Shown piece after piece: positions 9,969 through 18,953 of a DNA stretch of 64,000 bases. Every line of letters begins with the position of its first letter. Position 1 is the stretch's first letter. Origin of the DNA: Sphingobium herbicidovorans (GTDB lineage: Bacteria; Pseudomonadota; Alphaproteobacteria; Sphingomonadales; Sphingomonadaceae); the NCBI RefSeq assembly GCF_002080435.1, contig NZ_CP020538.1, forward strand, positions 2,785,501 through 2,849,500, in the 5' to 3' direction. Position numbers and translations under genes: made by a program. The notes under the pieces are model-generated. The model was not told where the DNA came from and ran no database searches. It worked only from the letters and a program-made list of their open reading frames with translations.

Positions 9969-11239
9969 TTTCGCGCTGGATCAACTGGCTGCGAGGGCAA
10001 CCGGGCAACAAGCAGGTCATATTGTACAGCGGGGGCGGTATGCTGGCTTTTCTGCTGTGGGCCAGCCTGGCGCCCGTGGATGAGGTGACGCGCGGGCAAG
10101 GGCGGGTGATCCCGTCCAGCAAGGCGCAGGTCATTCAGTCCGCCGAACCCACCACGATTGAGGAAATCCTGGTTCGATCCGGGCAGAAGGTGAGCAAGGG
10201 GCAGCTTCTGGTGCGGCTGGACGATGCCATGCTGGCGTCGGAACTGGGACAGATTCAGGCGGAGACCCGGTCGCTGACGGCGCGCGCCGGACGGCTGGAG
10301 AAGGAAGGTACGGGAGAGGGCGCTGCCTGCACAACGGGGGGCCCTGAATGCCAGCAGGAGCAGGCGCTTGCTTCGGTGCGGCAGTCGGCGCTGCGGAGTA
10401 AGCAGGAGGCCATGTCGGCGCAAGTCGAGCAGCGCCGCCGGGAGCTGGGCGAGGCGCAGGCGACGATCGCCAGCCTTTCGGGAAGCGTGCAGTTGTCTCG
10501 ACAGCGGGTCGCGATGTTGGAGCCGCTGGCCGCGAAATCGATCATTCCGCAGACCGAACTGCTCGACGCCCGGCGCGAGGTGGTGGACGCGCAGGGACGG
10601 TTGAACGCCGCGCAGCAGCAGGCTTCGCGCGCTTCGGCGGCGATCCGTGAGGCGCAGGCGCAATTGTCCGAAGCCAATTTCCAGTTCAGGCAGGATGCCT
10701 TGAACGAACGCAGCCAGTTGGAAGCGAAGATCGCGGTGAACAGCGAATCGCTGCGCGGGGCGAAGGGGCGGGCGCAGCGGGCGGAAATCCGATCGCCGGT
10801 CGATGGCGTGGTCAATGACGTTCAGGTGACCACTATCGGCGGTTTCGTCAGTCCCGGCCAGAAGATCATGCAGGTCGTCCCGGTGGGTGACAAGCTGCTG
10901 GTCGAAGCGCGGGTGAAGCCCAACGACATCGCCTTCATCAAGACCGGCGACCGTGCGGTGGTGAAGGTGACGGCCTATGATTTTTCGATCTATGGCGGGC
11001 TGACCGGCACGGTGCAGCAGGTGGCGGCGGACAGCGTCTATGACGAAGCGACGCGGGAAGCCTATTTCACCGTGGTCGTGGAAACCGATCGCGCCTGGCT
11101 GGGTGCAGGCGCGCACAAGCTGCCGATCACGCCGGGGATGGTGTGTGACGTGGAGATCATTACCGGCCGCAAGTCCGTTCTGGCTTACCTGCTGAAGCCG
11201 ATTATGAAGGCGCGGTCGGAGGCGCTGCGGGAACGGTAA
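9965..11239 (+). CDS. HlyD-family periplasmic adaptor of type I secretion (LapC-like)
   Basis: 424 residues. A short cytoplasmic N-terminus and one membrane segment (about 19-37) are followed by a lipoyl-like half motif (GRVIPSSKAQVIQS), a long coiled coil at about 95-265, a second lipoyl half (AEIRSPVDGVVNDV) and a beta-barrel region ending near GMVCDVEIITG. This is the standard HlyD/LapC layout bridging the ABC exporter and the TolC channel. The ATG overlaps the hydrolase stop (ATGA). It is the last gene of the operon and ends 5 bases from the convergent protease gene. Confidence 0.93.
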   Translation: MISRWINWLRGQPGNKQVILYSGGGMLAFLLWASLAPVDEVTRGQGRVIPSSKAQVIQSAEPTTIEEILVRSGQKVSKGQLLVRLDDAMLASELGQIQAETRSLTARAGRLEKEGTGEGAACTTGGPECQQEQALASVRQSALRSKQEAMSAQVEQRRRELGEAQATIASLSGSVQLSRQRVAMLEPLAAKSIIPQTELLDARREVVDAQGRLNAAQQQASRASAAIREAQAQLSEANFQFRQDALNERSQLEAKIAVNSESLRGAKGRAQRAEIRSPVDGVVNDVQVTTIGGFVSPGQKIMQVVPVGDKLLVEARVKPNDIAFIKTGDRAVVKVTAYDFSIYGGLTGTVQQVAADSVYDEATREAYFTVVVETDRAWLGAGAHKLPITPGMVCDVEIITGRKSVLAYLLKPIMKARSEALRER

Positions 11240-11244
11240 GGCGA

Positions 11245-12300
11245 TCAGCGAGCGGCGAAACGCACCGGTGGTGGCGTGGTCACGCGATAGCCATGGGTCC
11301 AGCGCCCATAGGCGTTGAAGCTCATGATCGGCCGATAGTCGCTGACCTGTGACGAGGGCAGAATTTGGTCGGTCATGTTGTCGAGGATCATCAGGTCGCG
11401 GTCTATCCGCACCGCCAGCACGGCATGATCGGCTTGCCGCACGAGATCGCGAGCGATGACGAGGAACATGGCGCGGCGGTCGAACCCGGCGGCCTCAAGC
11501 AGCTTCATCTTGGCGATGGCGTAATCCTCGCAATCGCCTGAACCGCGAAGCAGCGACTGGCTGGCCGGCGCCCAACTGTCGCCGCGATTGCGATCGTCGG
11601 TGAAGCGCAGCCGTTGATTGACCCAGCGGTTGATCATTTCGACCTGCTGCTGCGGCCCCGCGGCCCGCGCGGCATGAACCATGTTGCTCCACAGTCCCCG
11701 GCTGTCGAGCGGTTGCGCTACGGATGCCCATTTGGCGTCGAGCGTCGTGCGCCCGATGGGCAGGGCGACGGAGCCGAAAATGTCAGGTTGACCGATGCGC
11801 GGCGCGGGCTGGGGCTTGGGCTGAGCCGGACGCATCTGAGTCACAAAGGCGCTGTTTTCCGGCGCTGGCGCTGGCGTAAACCCGCGCATGAAGGCGGGTG
11901 TAAGGTCGGGCTGATGATAATTTAGTCCAGCGGTGACCATCGAAAGTTGGACGCCCTGCAACTGCCATCCCGGCAGCTTGCCCAATAGATCGCCGATCCG
12001 GCGGCCGTTAACGATCGCCGACGGCAGCTGCGATGGGGGCGCCCAGTCGCTGCTGACCGTGCCGCCTTGCTGTGCGCTGATCGCGGCAAGGCGGCTCATG
12101 CCACCCGCGAGAAGGTTCGTCGAAATGCGGTCGGCCGGGGAATAGGCCGCGCGGCTCTGCCCGTTATAGGGGGGCGAGGATGGCGCGAGGGGCGCCTGCG
12201 CGGTCGCATGACCGCCTGATCCTGCCAGCAGCAGCGCCGGAACGGCGCGCAATGCAGTGGAGAGAAGGGACGGGACGAAGCCTGACATGCTTCGTAACAT
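11245..12300 (-). CDS. LapG-type transglutaminase-like cysteine protease
   Basis: 351 residues with a signal peptide (about 1-35), a Pro/Gln-rich mid region and a bacterial transglutaminase-like cysteine peptidase domain. The catalytic triad is visible: Cys257 in GSGDCEDYA, His292 in QADHAVLAV and Asp307 in ILDNM. In the Pseudomonas Lap system LapG cuts the adhesin near its N-terminus and releases cells from surfaces when cyclic-di-GMP falls; that role is transferred by family and context. It is convergent with the exporter operon. The start could instead be the ATG at 12288. No LapD-like receptor is present in this window. Confidence 0.85.
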   Translation of the reverse strand: MLRSMSGFVPSLLSTALRAVPALLLAGSGGHATAQAPLAPSSPPYNGQSRAAYSPADRISTNLLAGGMSRLAAISAQQGGTVSSDWAPPSQLPSAIVNGRRIGDLLGKLPGWQLQGVQLSMVTAGLNYHQPDLTPAFMRGFTPAPAPENSAFVTQMRPAQPKPQPAPRIGQPDIFGSVALPIGRTTLDAKWASVAQPLDSRGLWSNMVHAARAAGPQQQVEMINRWVNQRLRFTDDRNRGDSWAPASQSLLRGSGDCEDYAIAKMKLLEAAGFDRRAMFLVIARDLVRQADHAVLAVRIDRDLMILDNMTDQILPSSQVSDYRPIMSFNAYGRWTHGYRVTTPPPVRFAAR

Positions 12301-12367
12301 CCCGCAGAAAATTGAACATAGAGTGCGCTGCGCTGGTTAACGCGGCGCTAGGCATTAATGCCCGGTT

Positions 12368-14341
12368 TCAGGCGTCGATCGCTTCTTCGTCCACCGTTGC
12401 GGCATTTTCCTGGATGAAGGCGAAGCGGTGGGCAGGGTTGGTGCCCATCAGCCGATCGACCAGTTCGCGCACCTGCTGCCGATCCTCGATATCGTCGGGC
12501 AGTGTGATGCGAATAAGACCGCGCGTCTTGGGGTCCATGGTCGTTTCGCGCAGCTGCATCGGGTTCATTTCGCCCAAGCCCTTGAAGCGGCTGATATCGA
12601 CCTTCTTGCCCTTGAACTCGGTGCGTAGCAGCTCCTCGCGATGGGCGTCATCCTTGGCGTAAAGGCTCTTGCCCCCTGCGGTCAGGCGGTAGAGCGGCGG
12701 CTGGGCGAGGTAGAGATGCCCGCGCCGCACCAGCTCCGTCATTTCCTGGAAAAAGAAAGTCATGAGTAGTGTCGCGATATGCGCGCCATCGACGTCTGCG
12801 TCGGTCATGATGACGATGCGTTCATAGCGAAGATTGTCGGGATTACAGTCCTTGCGCGTGCCGCAGCCCAGCGCCAGGATCATGTCGGCGATTTCCTGGT
12901 TGGCGAGGATCTTCGCGTTGTTGGCGGAGGCGACGTTCAATATCTTGCCGCGCAGGGGCAGGATCGCCTGCGTCTTGCGGTCGCGCGCCTGCTTGGCCGA
13001 TCCACCGGCCGAGTCGCCCTCGACCAGAAAGATTTCCGTGCCGTCTGGATCGTCGGTCGAACAGTCGGTCAGCTTGCCAGGCAGGCGGAGCTTGCGCGCG
13101 CTGGTCGCTGTCTTGCGCTTGACCTCTTTTTCAGCCTTGCGCTTAAGCCGCTCGTCCATGCGGTCGATGACATAGGCGAGCAGCGCCTTGCCACGTTCCA
13201 TATGGTCGGACAGGAAATGGTCGAAATGGTCGCGCACGGCGTTTTCCACCAGGCGTGCGGCCTCTGGACTGGTCAGGCGGTCCTTGGTCTGGCTCTGGAA
13301 TTGCGGGTCGCGGATGAATACCGACAGCATGATTTCCGACGAGGTAACGATGTCATCGGCGGTAATATCCTTCGCCTTCTTGTTCCCGACCAGCTCGGCA
13401 AATGCGCGGATGCCCTTTACCAGCGCGGCGCGGACGCCGGTTTCATGCGTGCCGCCGTCCGGCGTCGGAATGGTGTTGCAATACCAGCTGTAGCTGCCAT
13501 CCGACCAGAGCGGCCAGGCGATCGCCCATTCGACGCGGCCCGCCGTATCGGGAAAGTCCTGACTGCCGGAGAAGAAGGCGCTGGTGGCGCATTCGCGCGA
13601 TCCGACCTGTTCCTTAAGATGATCGGCAAGGCCGCCAGGGAATTGGAACACGGCTTCGGCGGGCGTGTCGTCGCTGATGAGTTCGGGCGCGCATTTCCAG
13701 CGGATTTCGACGCCTGCAAACAGATAGGCTTTCGAGCGGGCGAGGCGGTAAAGCCGCGCGGGCTTGAACTTCTGCTCGCCGAAAATTTCATGGTCGGGGA
13801 TGAAGCTGACCGATGTGCCGCGCCGGTTGGGCGCCGCGCCGACCTTTTCAAGGCCGCTGGTCGGAAGGCCCTTGGAGAAGCTCTGGCGGAACAATTCCTT
13901 GTTGATGGCGACTTCGACCACGGTCACCGCCGACAGCGCGTTCACAACGCTGATGCCAACGCCGTGGAGGCCGCCCGACGTAGCATAGGCCTTGTCCGTG
14001 AACTTGCCGCCCGAATGGAGGGTGGTGAGGATCACCTCCAGCGCTGACTTGTCAGGAAATTTGGGGTGCAGCCCGACCGGGATGCCGCGGCCATTGTCAG
14101 TGATGGTCAGCTTGTTTCCGGGTTCCAGCAAGACCTCGATCCGCGTCGCGTGGCCTGCGACCGCTTCGTCCATGCTGTTGTCGAGCACTTCGCTGGCGAG
14201 GTGGTGCAGCGCGCGTTCGTCCGTGCCGCCGATATACATGCCGGGTCGGCGGCGCACCGGTTCCAGCCCTTCCAGAACTTCGATGGATGATGCGTCATAA
14301 CCGGGGGAAGAAAGGGGCTGGCTCGCGAACAGATCGGACAT
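12368..14341 (-). CDS. parE: DNA topoisomerase IV subunit B
   Basis: 657 residues from the ATG at 14341; a GTG six bases further upstream (14347) is a less likely start. The GHKL ATPase domain shows EVLDNSMDEA, ITDNGRGIPVG and GGLHGVGISVVNA. The Toprim domain shows FLVEGDSAGGSAKQ and MTDADVDGAHI, and the C-terminal RFKGLGEMNP motif is present. Length, start and motifs fit ParE rather than GyrB. With ParC it decatenates daughter chromosomes. Confidence 0.95.
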   Translation of the reverse strand: MSDLFASQPLSSPGYDASSIEVLEGLEPVRRRPGMYIGGTDERALHHLASEVLDNSMDEAVAGHATRIEVLLEPGNKLTITDNGRGIPVGLHPKFPDKSALEVILTTLHSGGKFTDKAYATSGGLHGVGISVVNALSAVTVVEVAINKELFRQSFSKGLPTSGLEKVGAAPNRRGTSVSFIPDHEIFGEQKFKPARLYRLARSKAYLFAGVEIRWKCAPELISDDTPAEAVFQFPGGLADHLKEQVGSRECATSAFFSGSQDFPDTAGRVEWAIAWPLWSDGSYSWYCNTIPTPDGGTHETGVRAALVKGIRAFAELVGNKKAKDITADDIVTSSEIMLSVFIRDPQFQSQTKDRLTSPEAARLVENAVRDHFDHFLSDHMERGKALLAYVIDRMDERLKRKAEKEVKRKTATSARKLRLPGKLTDCSTDDPDGTEIFLVEGDSAGGSAKQARDRKTQAILPLRGKILNVASANNAKILANQEIADMILALGCGTRKDCNPDNLRYERIVIMTDADVDGAHIATLLMTFFFQEMTELVRRGHLYLAQPPLYRLTAGGKSLYAKDDAHREELLRTEFKGKKVDISRFKGLGEMNPMQLRETTMDPKTRGLIRITLPDDIEDRQQVRELVDRLMGTNPAHRFAFIQENAATVDEEAIDA

Positions 14342-14374
14342 GCGCACAAGCTATAAGGGTGCGCGCGGCTGGCG

Positions 14375-14409
14375 CAAGAAGAAGGGGCCGGTTCCTTTGA
14401 GAAACCGGC
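14375..14409 (-). terminator. Rho-independent terminator of gcrA
   Basis: On the minus strand GCCGGTT and AACCGGC pair around a 9-base loop and are followed by CCCCTTCTTCTTG. It lies just after the gcrA stop codon and before parE. The T-tract is interrupted by C, so strength is moderate. Confidence 0.6.
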
Positions 14410-14431
14410 ACCGTTCAATGCTTGATCGCGA

Positions 14432-15118
14432 TTAGCGGACGCGCGGGCCGCCGAATGGCAGCGGCGGGGGCGGACGCCGGGTGCCGCGCGGCAACTGGGC
14501 CTGATAGGCGCGGCCGCAATGTTCGACGCAATAGGGGAAGCCGGGATTTACCGCTTGACCGCAAAAGTGGAAATCGGGTTCGCCGGGATGACCCATCGGC
14601 CATTTGCAAATCCGTTCCGTCAGGTCGAGCAGGGTCGTCTTGCCCGCGATTTCCGGGCTGGGCTTTGCGGGCACAAGGCGGCGGGGAGGGGCGGGCGGGA
14701 TCGGCGCCTGCTGGTCGCCGGGCCCCTGGCGCAGGAAGCCGCCGGGCCCAACCGAAATGATGCGCGGCTGAGGGGCGGGGGGCGGGGCATCAGCTGCGGG
14801 AGCGGAGGCTGACGGCGAGATCGCCGCCACCGTCACCGGTGCGGGGTGACGCACAGGCGCAGGCGTACTGTGTTGAATCGGCGCGGGTTTGGGCGCTTCC
14901 GTTTCAGCAACAGGCGCCGGTTTGCGCACCGGCGCCGCCTTTTTGGGCGCCTCGTTAGCCTTTACAGGTGAGGGACGCGATTGCAGGCCAAGGCGGTGCG
15001 CCTTGCCGATTACCGCGTTACGGCTGACCCCGCCCAGTTCTTCTGCGATCTGGCTGGCGGTCAGGCCTTTTTCCCACATTGCCTTGAGCTGGTCGATACG
15101 CTCGTCGGTCCAGGACAA
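14432..15118 (-). CDS. gcrA: GcrA cell cycle regulator, TTG start
   Basis: 228 residues. The N-terminus (MSWTDERIDQLKAMWEKGL, then the GGVSRNAVIGKAHRLGL helix-turn-helix) is the signature of GcrA, which works with sigma-70 at CcrM-methylated GANTC promoters. The middle is a long Pro/Ala-rich linker. The C-terminal domain keeps the conserved Cys/His cluster (ICKWPMGHP, FCG, YCVEHCGRAYQ). I place the start at the TTG at 15118-15116: it gives the canonical MSWTDE start and has AGGAG seven bases upstream. Longer readings up to 15235 add non-conserved residues. Confidence 0.93.
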   Translation of the reverse strand: MSWTDERIDQLKAMWEKGLTASQIAEELGGVSRNAVIGKAHRLGLQSRPSPVKANEAPKKAAPVRKPAPVAETEAPKPAPIQHSTPAPVRHPAPVTVAAISPSASAPAADAPPPAPQPRIISVGPGGFLRQGPGDQQAPIPPAPPRRLVPAKPSPEIAGKTTLLDLTERICKWPMGHPGEPDFHFCGQAVNPGFPYCVEHCGRAYQAQLPRGTRRPPPPLPFGGPRVR

Positions 15119-15130
15119 TGAATGACTCCT
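15116..15130 (-). promoter_or_regulatory. gcrA ribosome site overlapping a GANTC site
   Basis: AGGAG at 15130-15126 precedes the TTG start at 15118-15116. The same bases form GACTC/GAGTC (15124-15128), the methylation target of CcrM, which is the partner of GcrA in other alphaproteobacteria. Confidence 0.6.
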
Positions 15131-15233
15131 CGAATTTCCAATTTCGCGCCCTATATGGGGCGCGCCTGCCCAGGTTAAAACCCGTGCACAACGCCCTTGC
15201 GGCACATCTGACCAGCCGATAGTCGATCGAAGC

Positions 15234-16082
15234 ATGAACGACCAGTCCCAATTTGCACCTTCTTCCCCGGCCAGCCCCCATTTTCACGAGCCGGGCGAGC
15301 TTGTCATCCGCAACGTCAACTGGGCGGGGACGCGCGCGCTGTACCGAAAGGAAGTGCGGCGCTTCATGAAGGTGCAGCTTCAGACGATATGGGCGCCAGC
15401 GGTCACGACGTTGATGTTCCTGGTCATCTTCACGCTCGCGCTGGGCGGGGCGAACCGGCAGGTGCTGGGCGTTCCCTTCGCCGATTTCATCGCGCCGGGC
15501 CTGATGATCATGGGCATGATGAACAATGCGTTCGCCAACAGCAGCTTTTCCCTGCTGGCCGGCAAGATGCAGGGGACGCTGATCGATTATCTGATGCCGC
15601 CTTTGTCGAACGGTGAACTGCTGCTGGCGCTGGTGGGCGCGGCGGTGACGCGCGCCTTGTGCGTCGGGCTGGCGCTCTGGGGCGCGATGGCGCTGTGGCC
15701 CGGCGTCCATGTGACGCCTGCCCACCCCTGGGCGATTGCCTGGTTCGGCCTGATGGGGGCGGCGCTGACGGCCTTCATCGGCGTGCTTACGTCGATCTGG
15801 GCGGAAAAGTTCGATCATGCCGCCGCCATTACCAATTTCGTGATCGGGCCGATGACGTTGCTGTCAGGCACATTCTATTCGATCGACAGGCTGGCGCCCG
15901 TGTTCCAGACGATCAGCCATGCCAACCCCTTCTTCTACGCGATTTCGGGGTTCCGCTATGGTTTCGTTGCGGCGGCGGACGGCGACGTCATGGTCGGCAG
16001 CGTGGTGTTGCTGGTGCTGAATGTCGCCCTAGGCGTGCTCTGCTACACGCTGCTCAAGCGTGGGTGGAAGCTGAAGGCCTGA
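15234..16082 (+). CDS. ABC-2 type transporter permease
   Basis: 282 residues. A soluble N-terminus of about 45 residues (NVNWAGTRALYRKEVRRFMK) is followed by six membrane segments with the ABC-2 pattern: FIAPGLMIMGMMNNAF, then LLSGTFYSIDRLAPVFQ and the HANPFFYAISGFRYGF motif typical of YadH-like exporters. The partner ATPase is not next to it; none is seen in the window. It might export a polysaccharide or drug, but with no ATPase neighbour the substrate cannot be told. It is divergent from gcrA. Confidence 0.85.
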   Translation: MNDQSQFAPSSPASPHFHEPGELVIRNVNWAGTRALYRKEVRRFMKVQLQTIWAPAVTTLMFLVIFTLALGGANRQVLGVPFADFIAPGLMIMGMMNNAFANSSFSLLAGKMQGTLIDYLMPPLSNGELLLALVGAAVTRALCVGLALWGAMALWPGVHVTPAHPWAIAWFGLMGAALTAFIGVLTSIWAEKFDHAAAITNFVIGPMTLLSGTFYSIDRLAPVFQTISHANPFFYAISGFRYGFVAAADGDVMVGSVVLLVLNVALGVLCYTLLKRGWKLKA

Positions 16083-16092
16083 GGCCCAGCAC

Positions 16093-16218
16093 TCAGGTCA
16101 GGCCTGCCATCACTGGCGCGATCAGTGTGACGAGGAACAGCAGGCCCGCCGCGATCACCCAATGGCGCAGGCGGGGAAAGGCGGGGTCATCCCGCCCTTC
16201 CTCCGGCAAGCCGGGCAT
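16093..16218 (-). CDS. 41-residue single-span membrane peptide coupled to ugd
   Basis: Read directly from the minus strand. The ATG (16218-16216) shares one base with the stop codon of ugd (TGATG). The product starts MPGLPEEGRDDPAFPRLRHW and continues as a single hydrophobic helix (VIAAGLLFLVTLIAPVMAG) before a TGA. A charged cytosolic head plus one transmembrane helix and tight coupling to ugd argue for a real small membrane protein, possibly modulating the dehydrogenase or the polysaccharide machinery. No family recognised. Confidence 0.5.
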   Translation of the reverse strand: MPGLPEEGRDDPAFPRLRHWVIAAGLLFLVTLIAPVMAGLT

Positions 16219-17537
16219 CAGGCATCGACGCCTTTGCCGCCCACGCGCGTAAGGGAAAAGCCAGCGGCTTCCGCCTCGCTGCGCGGATAGATGTTGCGCA
16301 GGTCAATCAGCACGGGCTTGTTCATCGAAGCGGCGAGGCGCTTGAGGTCAAGGGCGCGGAAAATGTCCCATTCAGTGACCAGCACCAGCGCGTCGGCTCC
16401 CGCCGCAGCCTCATATGCGTCCTTCACCATGGTAACGCTGGACATCATCGGTTTGGCGACGTCCATGCCTTCGGGATCGTAGGCGACGATCTTTGCGCCC
16501 GCGTCCTCCAGCGCCTGAACGATGGCAAGGCTTGGCGCATCGCGCATGTCGTCGGTATTGGGTTTGAAAGTGAGGCCCAGTAGCGCGACCGTCCTGCCGC
16601 GCGCGTCGCCGCCCAGCGCCTTCACGATCTTGCGGCCCATGGCCCGCTTGCGCAGGTCATTCACCTGCACGACCGTTTCGACGATGCGGATCGGCGTGTC
16701 GAAATCCTGCCCCGTCTTGACCAGCGCCAGCGTATCCTTGGGGAAGCAGGAACCGCCATAGCCGGGCCCGGCATGGAGGAACTTGCTACCAATGCGGTTG
16801 TCGAGGCCGATGCCACGTGACACATCCTGCACTTCCGCGCCGACCGCTTCGCACAGGTCCGCCATTTCATTGATGAAGGTAATCTTGGTCGCGAGGAAGG
16901 CGTTGGCGGCATATTTGATCAGTTCCGCCGTGCGCCGTCCGGTGAACATCACCGGCGCCTGATTGAGGTTTAGCGGGCGGTAAACCTGCGACATGACGGC
17001 GGTCGCCCGTTCATTGCCGGTGGTGCCGACGACAACGCGGTCGGGGCGCTTGAAATCGCCGATGGCCGCGCCTTCGCGCAGGAATTCGGGATTGGAGACG
17101 ACCTGAATATCCAGGTCCGGGCGCACTTCGCGAACGATGCGCTCCACTTCGTCGCCGGTGCCAACCGGAACGGTCGATTTGGTGACGATGACGGTCGGCC
17201 CGTCCACCGCTTCCGCGATTTCGCGCGCTGCGGCGTAGACATAGCTGAGGTCGGCATGGCCATCGCCACGGCGCGATGGCGTGCCCACGGCGATGAAGAT
17301 GGCGTCCGCGCCCTTGACCCCTGCGGCAAGATCCGTGGTGAAGGTCAGGCGACCCGCCGCCGCATTGTTTGCGACCAGCTGATCAAGGCCGGGTTCAAAG
17401 ATCGGCATGCGGCCGGATTCGATCGCGTCGATCTTTCCTGCATCCTTGTCGACGCAACAGACATCATGGCCGAAATCGGCAAAGCAGGCGCCCGAAACCA
17501 GGCCGACATATCCCGTGCCGATCATCGTGATCTTCAT
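16218..17537 (-). CDS. ugd: UDP-glucose 6-dehydrogenase
   Basis: 439 residues. The N-terminal NAD-binding GxGYVG motif (MIGTGYVGLVSG), the central AVGTPSRRGDGHADLS, STVPVGTG and NPEFLREG, and the catalytic Cys264 in GYGGSCFPKDTLAL identify UDP-glucose dehydrogenase. It makes UDP-glucuronate, a precursor of acidic exopolysaccharides. It is divergent from wecB across a 158-base gap that should hold both promoters. The 41-residue ORF downstream is translationally coupled. Confidence 0.95.
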   Translation of the reverse strand: MKITMIGTGYVGLVSGACFADFGHDVCCVDKDAGKIDAIESGRMPIFEPGLDQLVANNAAAGRLTFTTDLAAGVKGADAIFIAVGTPSRRGDGHADLSYVYAAAREIAEAVDGPTVIVTKSTVPVGTGDEVERIVREVRPDLDIQVVSNPEFLREGAAIGDFKRPDRVVVGTTGNERATAVMSQVYRPLNLNQAPVMFTGRRTAELIKYAANAFLATKITFINEMADLCEAVGAEVQDVSRGIGLDNRIGSKFLHAGPGYGGSCFPKDTLALVKTGQDFDTPIRIVETVVQVNDLRKRAMGRKIVKALGGDARGRTVALLGLTFKPNTDDMRDAPSLAIVQALEDAGAKIVAYDPEGMDVAKPMMSSVTMVKDAYEAAAGADALVLVTEWDIFRALDLKRLAASMNKPVLIDLRNIYPRSEAEAAGFSLTRVGGKGVDA

Positions 17538-17695
17538 AAACTACCCGTAGCCTCGTTGAAAAATGAAAGGTTGACCGCGCTCTAGCACAGGTCTTTGCGG
17601 CTGCGAAAGCACGCGTCGGAATTACCCCATGTTCAGCGGATGGTTACGATTTGCTGGCAGGGATTAGCCTTAATCGCTCGCACAAAGGGGCAAAG

Positions 17696-18841
17696 ATGAA
17701 AGTTGCGGTGGTATTCGGGACTCGTCCCGAAGCGATCAAGTTGTTTCCGGTTATCCATGCGCTGCAGGCGCGTGAGCAGATCGACGCGCGCGTCATTGTA
17801 ACGGCGCAGCATCGCGGATTGCTGGACCAGGTGCTGGAAATCGCAGGCATCAAGCCGGATATCGACCTGAACGCGATGATGCCCAACCAGACGCTGGACG
17901 GGCTGACGGCCAAGCTGATCGTGGAACTGGGCAAGGCGTTCGACGCCGAAAAGCCCGATCGTGTGCTGGTGCATGGCGATACGCTGACCACCATGGTCGC
18001 CAGCCTTGCCGCCTATTACCGCCAGATTCCGGTCGCCCATGTCGAAGCGGGGTTGCGGAGCGGGGACATTTATCACCCTTGGCCCGAAGAGGTGAACCGC
18101 CGTGTCGTCGCCTGTATCGCCGACATGAACTTCGCGCCGACGCAGGCGGCGGCTGATGCGCTTTTGCGGGAAAATCGGGATGCCGGGGGCGTTCACGTTA
18201 CCGGCAACACCGTCATCGATGCGCTGCTGGCTACGCGCGAGCGAATCGCGGCCATGCCCTCGCTGGCCCAGGGGCTGGATGATTTGGCGGCGCGCTTTGC
18301 GGGCAGGCGGATCGTTGCGGTCACCAGCCACAGGCGCGAGAATTTCGGCGGCGGCATGGAAGCGATCGCCCGATCCATAGCCGACATCGCAGCGCGGCCG
18401 GATGTCGCGGTGATATTCCCGGTCCATCCCAATCCCAATGTGCGCCCCGTCATGGAAGCCGTGCTGGGCGGATTGCCCAATGTGGCGATGATCGAACCGC
18501 TCGATTACCCGCATTTCGTGCGACTGCTGGATATGTGCCATCTGGTGCTGACCGACAGCGGCGGGGTTCAGGAGGAAGCGCCTTCGCTGGGCAAGCCGGT
18601 GCTGGTCATGCGTGAGACCACGGAACGACCCGAAGGCGTCGCGGCGGGCACTGCGAAGCTGGTCGGCACGGATCGCGCGCGGATTGTGCGCGAAGTGCTG
18701 GCGCTGCTGGACAATGAATCTGCCTATGCCGCGATGGCGCGGGCGCATAATCCCTTTGGTGATGGACAGGCGGCGCAACGGATAGCCGGGGTGATCGCCG
18801 CTGATCGGGCAAGTGTAGAAGGGTTTGAGGAAGCGGCCTGA
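17696..18841 (+). CDS. wecB: UDP-N-acetylglucosamine 2-epimerase (non-hydrolysing)
   Basis: 381 residues from the ATG at 17696, which follows AAAGGGG with a 5-base gap. It opens MKVAVVFGTRPEAIKLFPV, the WecB/MnaA hallmark, and has HGDTLTTM, HVEAGLRSGD, a VTSHRRENFG motif, HPNPNV and LTDSGGVQEEAPSLGKPVLVMR. It converts UDP-GlcNAc into UDP-ManNAc. The next gene encodes the dehydrogenase that oxidises UDP-ManNAc, so the pair makes UDP-ManNAcA for the polymer. Confidence 0.95.
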   Translation: MKVAVVFGTRPEAIKLFPVIHALQAREQIDARVIVTAQHRGLLDQVLEIAGIKPDIDLNAMMPNQTLDGLTAKLIVELGKAFDAEKPDRVLVHGDTLTTMVASLAAYYRQIPVAHVEAGLRSGDIYHPWPEEVNRRVVACIADMNFAPTQAAADALLRENRDAGGVHVTGNTVIDALLATRERIAAMPSLAQGLDDLAARFAGRRIVAVTSHRRENFGGGMEAIARSIADIAARPDVAVIFPVHPNPNVRPVMEAVLGGLPNVAMIEPLDYPHFVRLLDMCHLVLTDSGGVQEEAPSLGKPVLVMRETTERPEGVAAGTAKLVGTDRARIVREVLALLDNESAYAAMARAHNPFGDGQAAQRIAGVIAADRASVEGFEEAA

Positions 18842-18953
18842 CCGCGCGTCCCGGCTTTCACCTACTTCCCGGCGCAAACCGGCGTTGTTACCGAAATCTT
18901 TAGCATTTTCCCGCAGAAACCGGTGAGAATTCATCGGCTTCCAGGATCATAGC

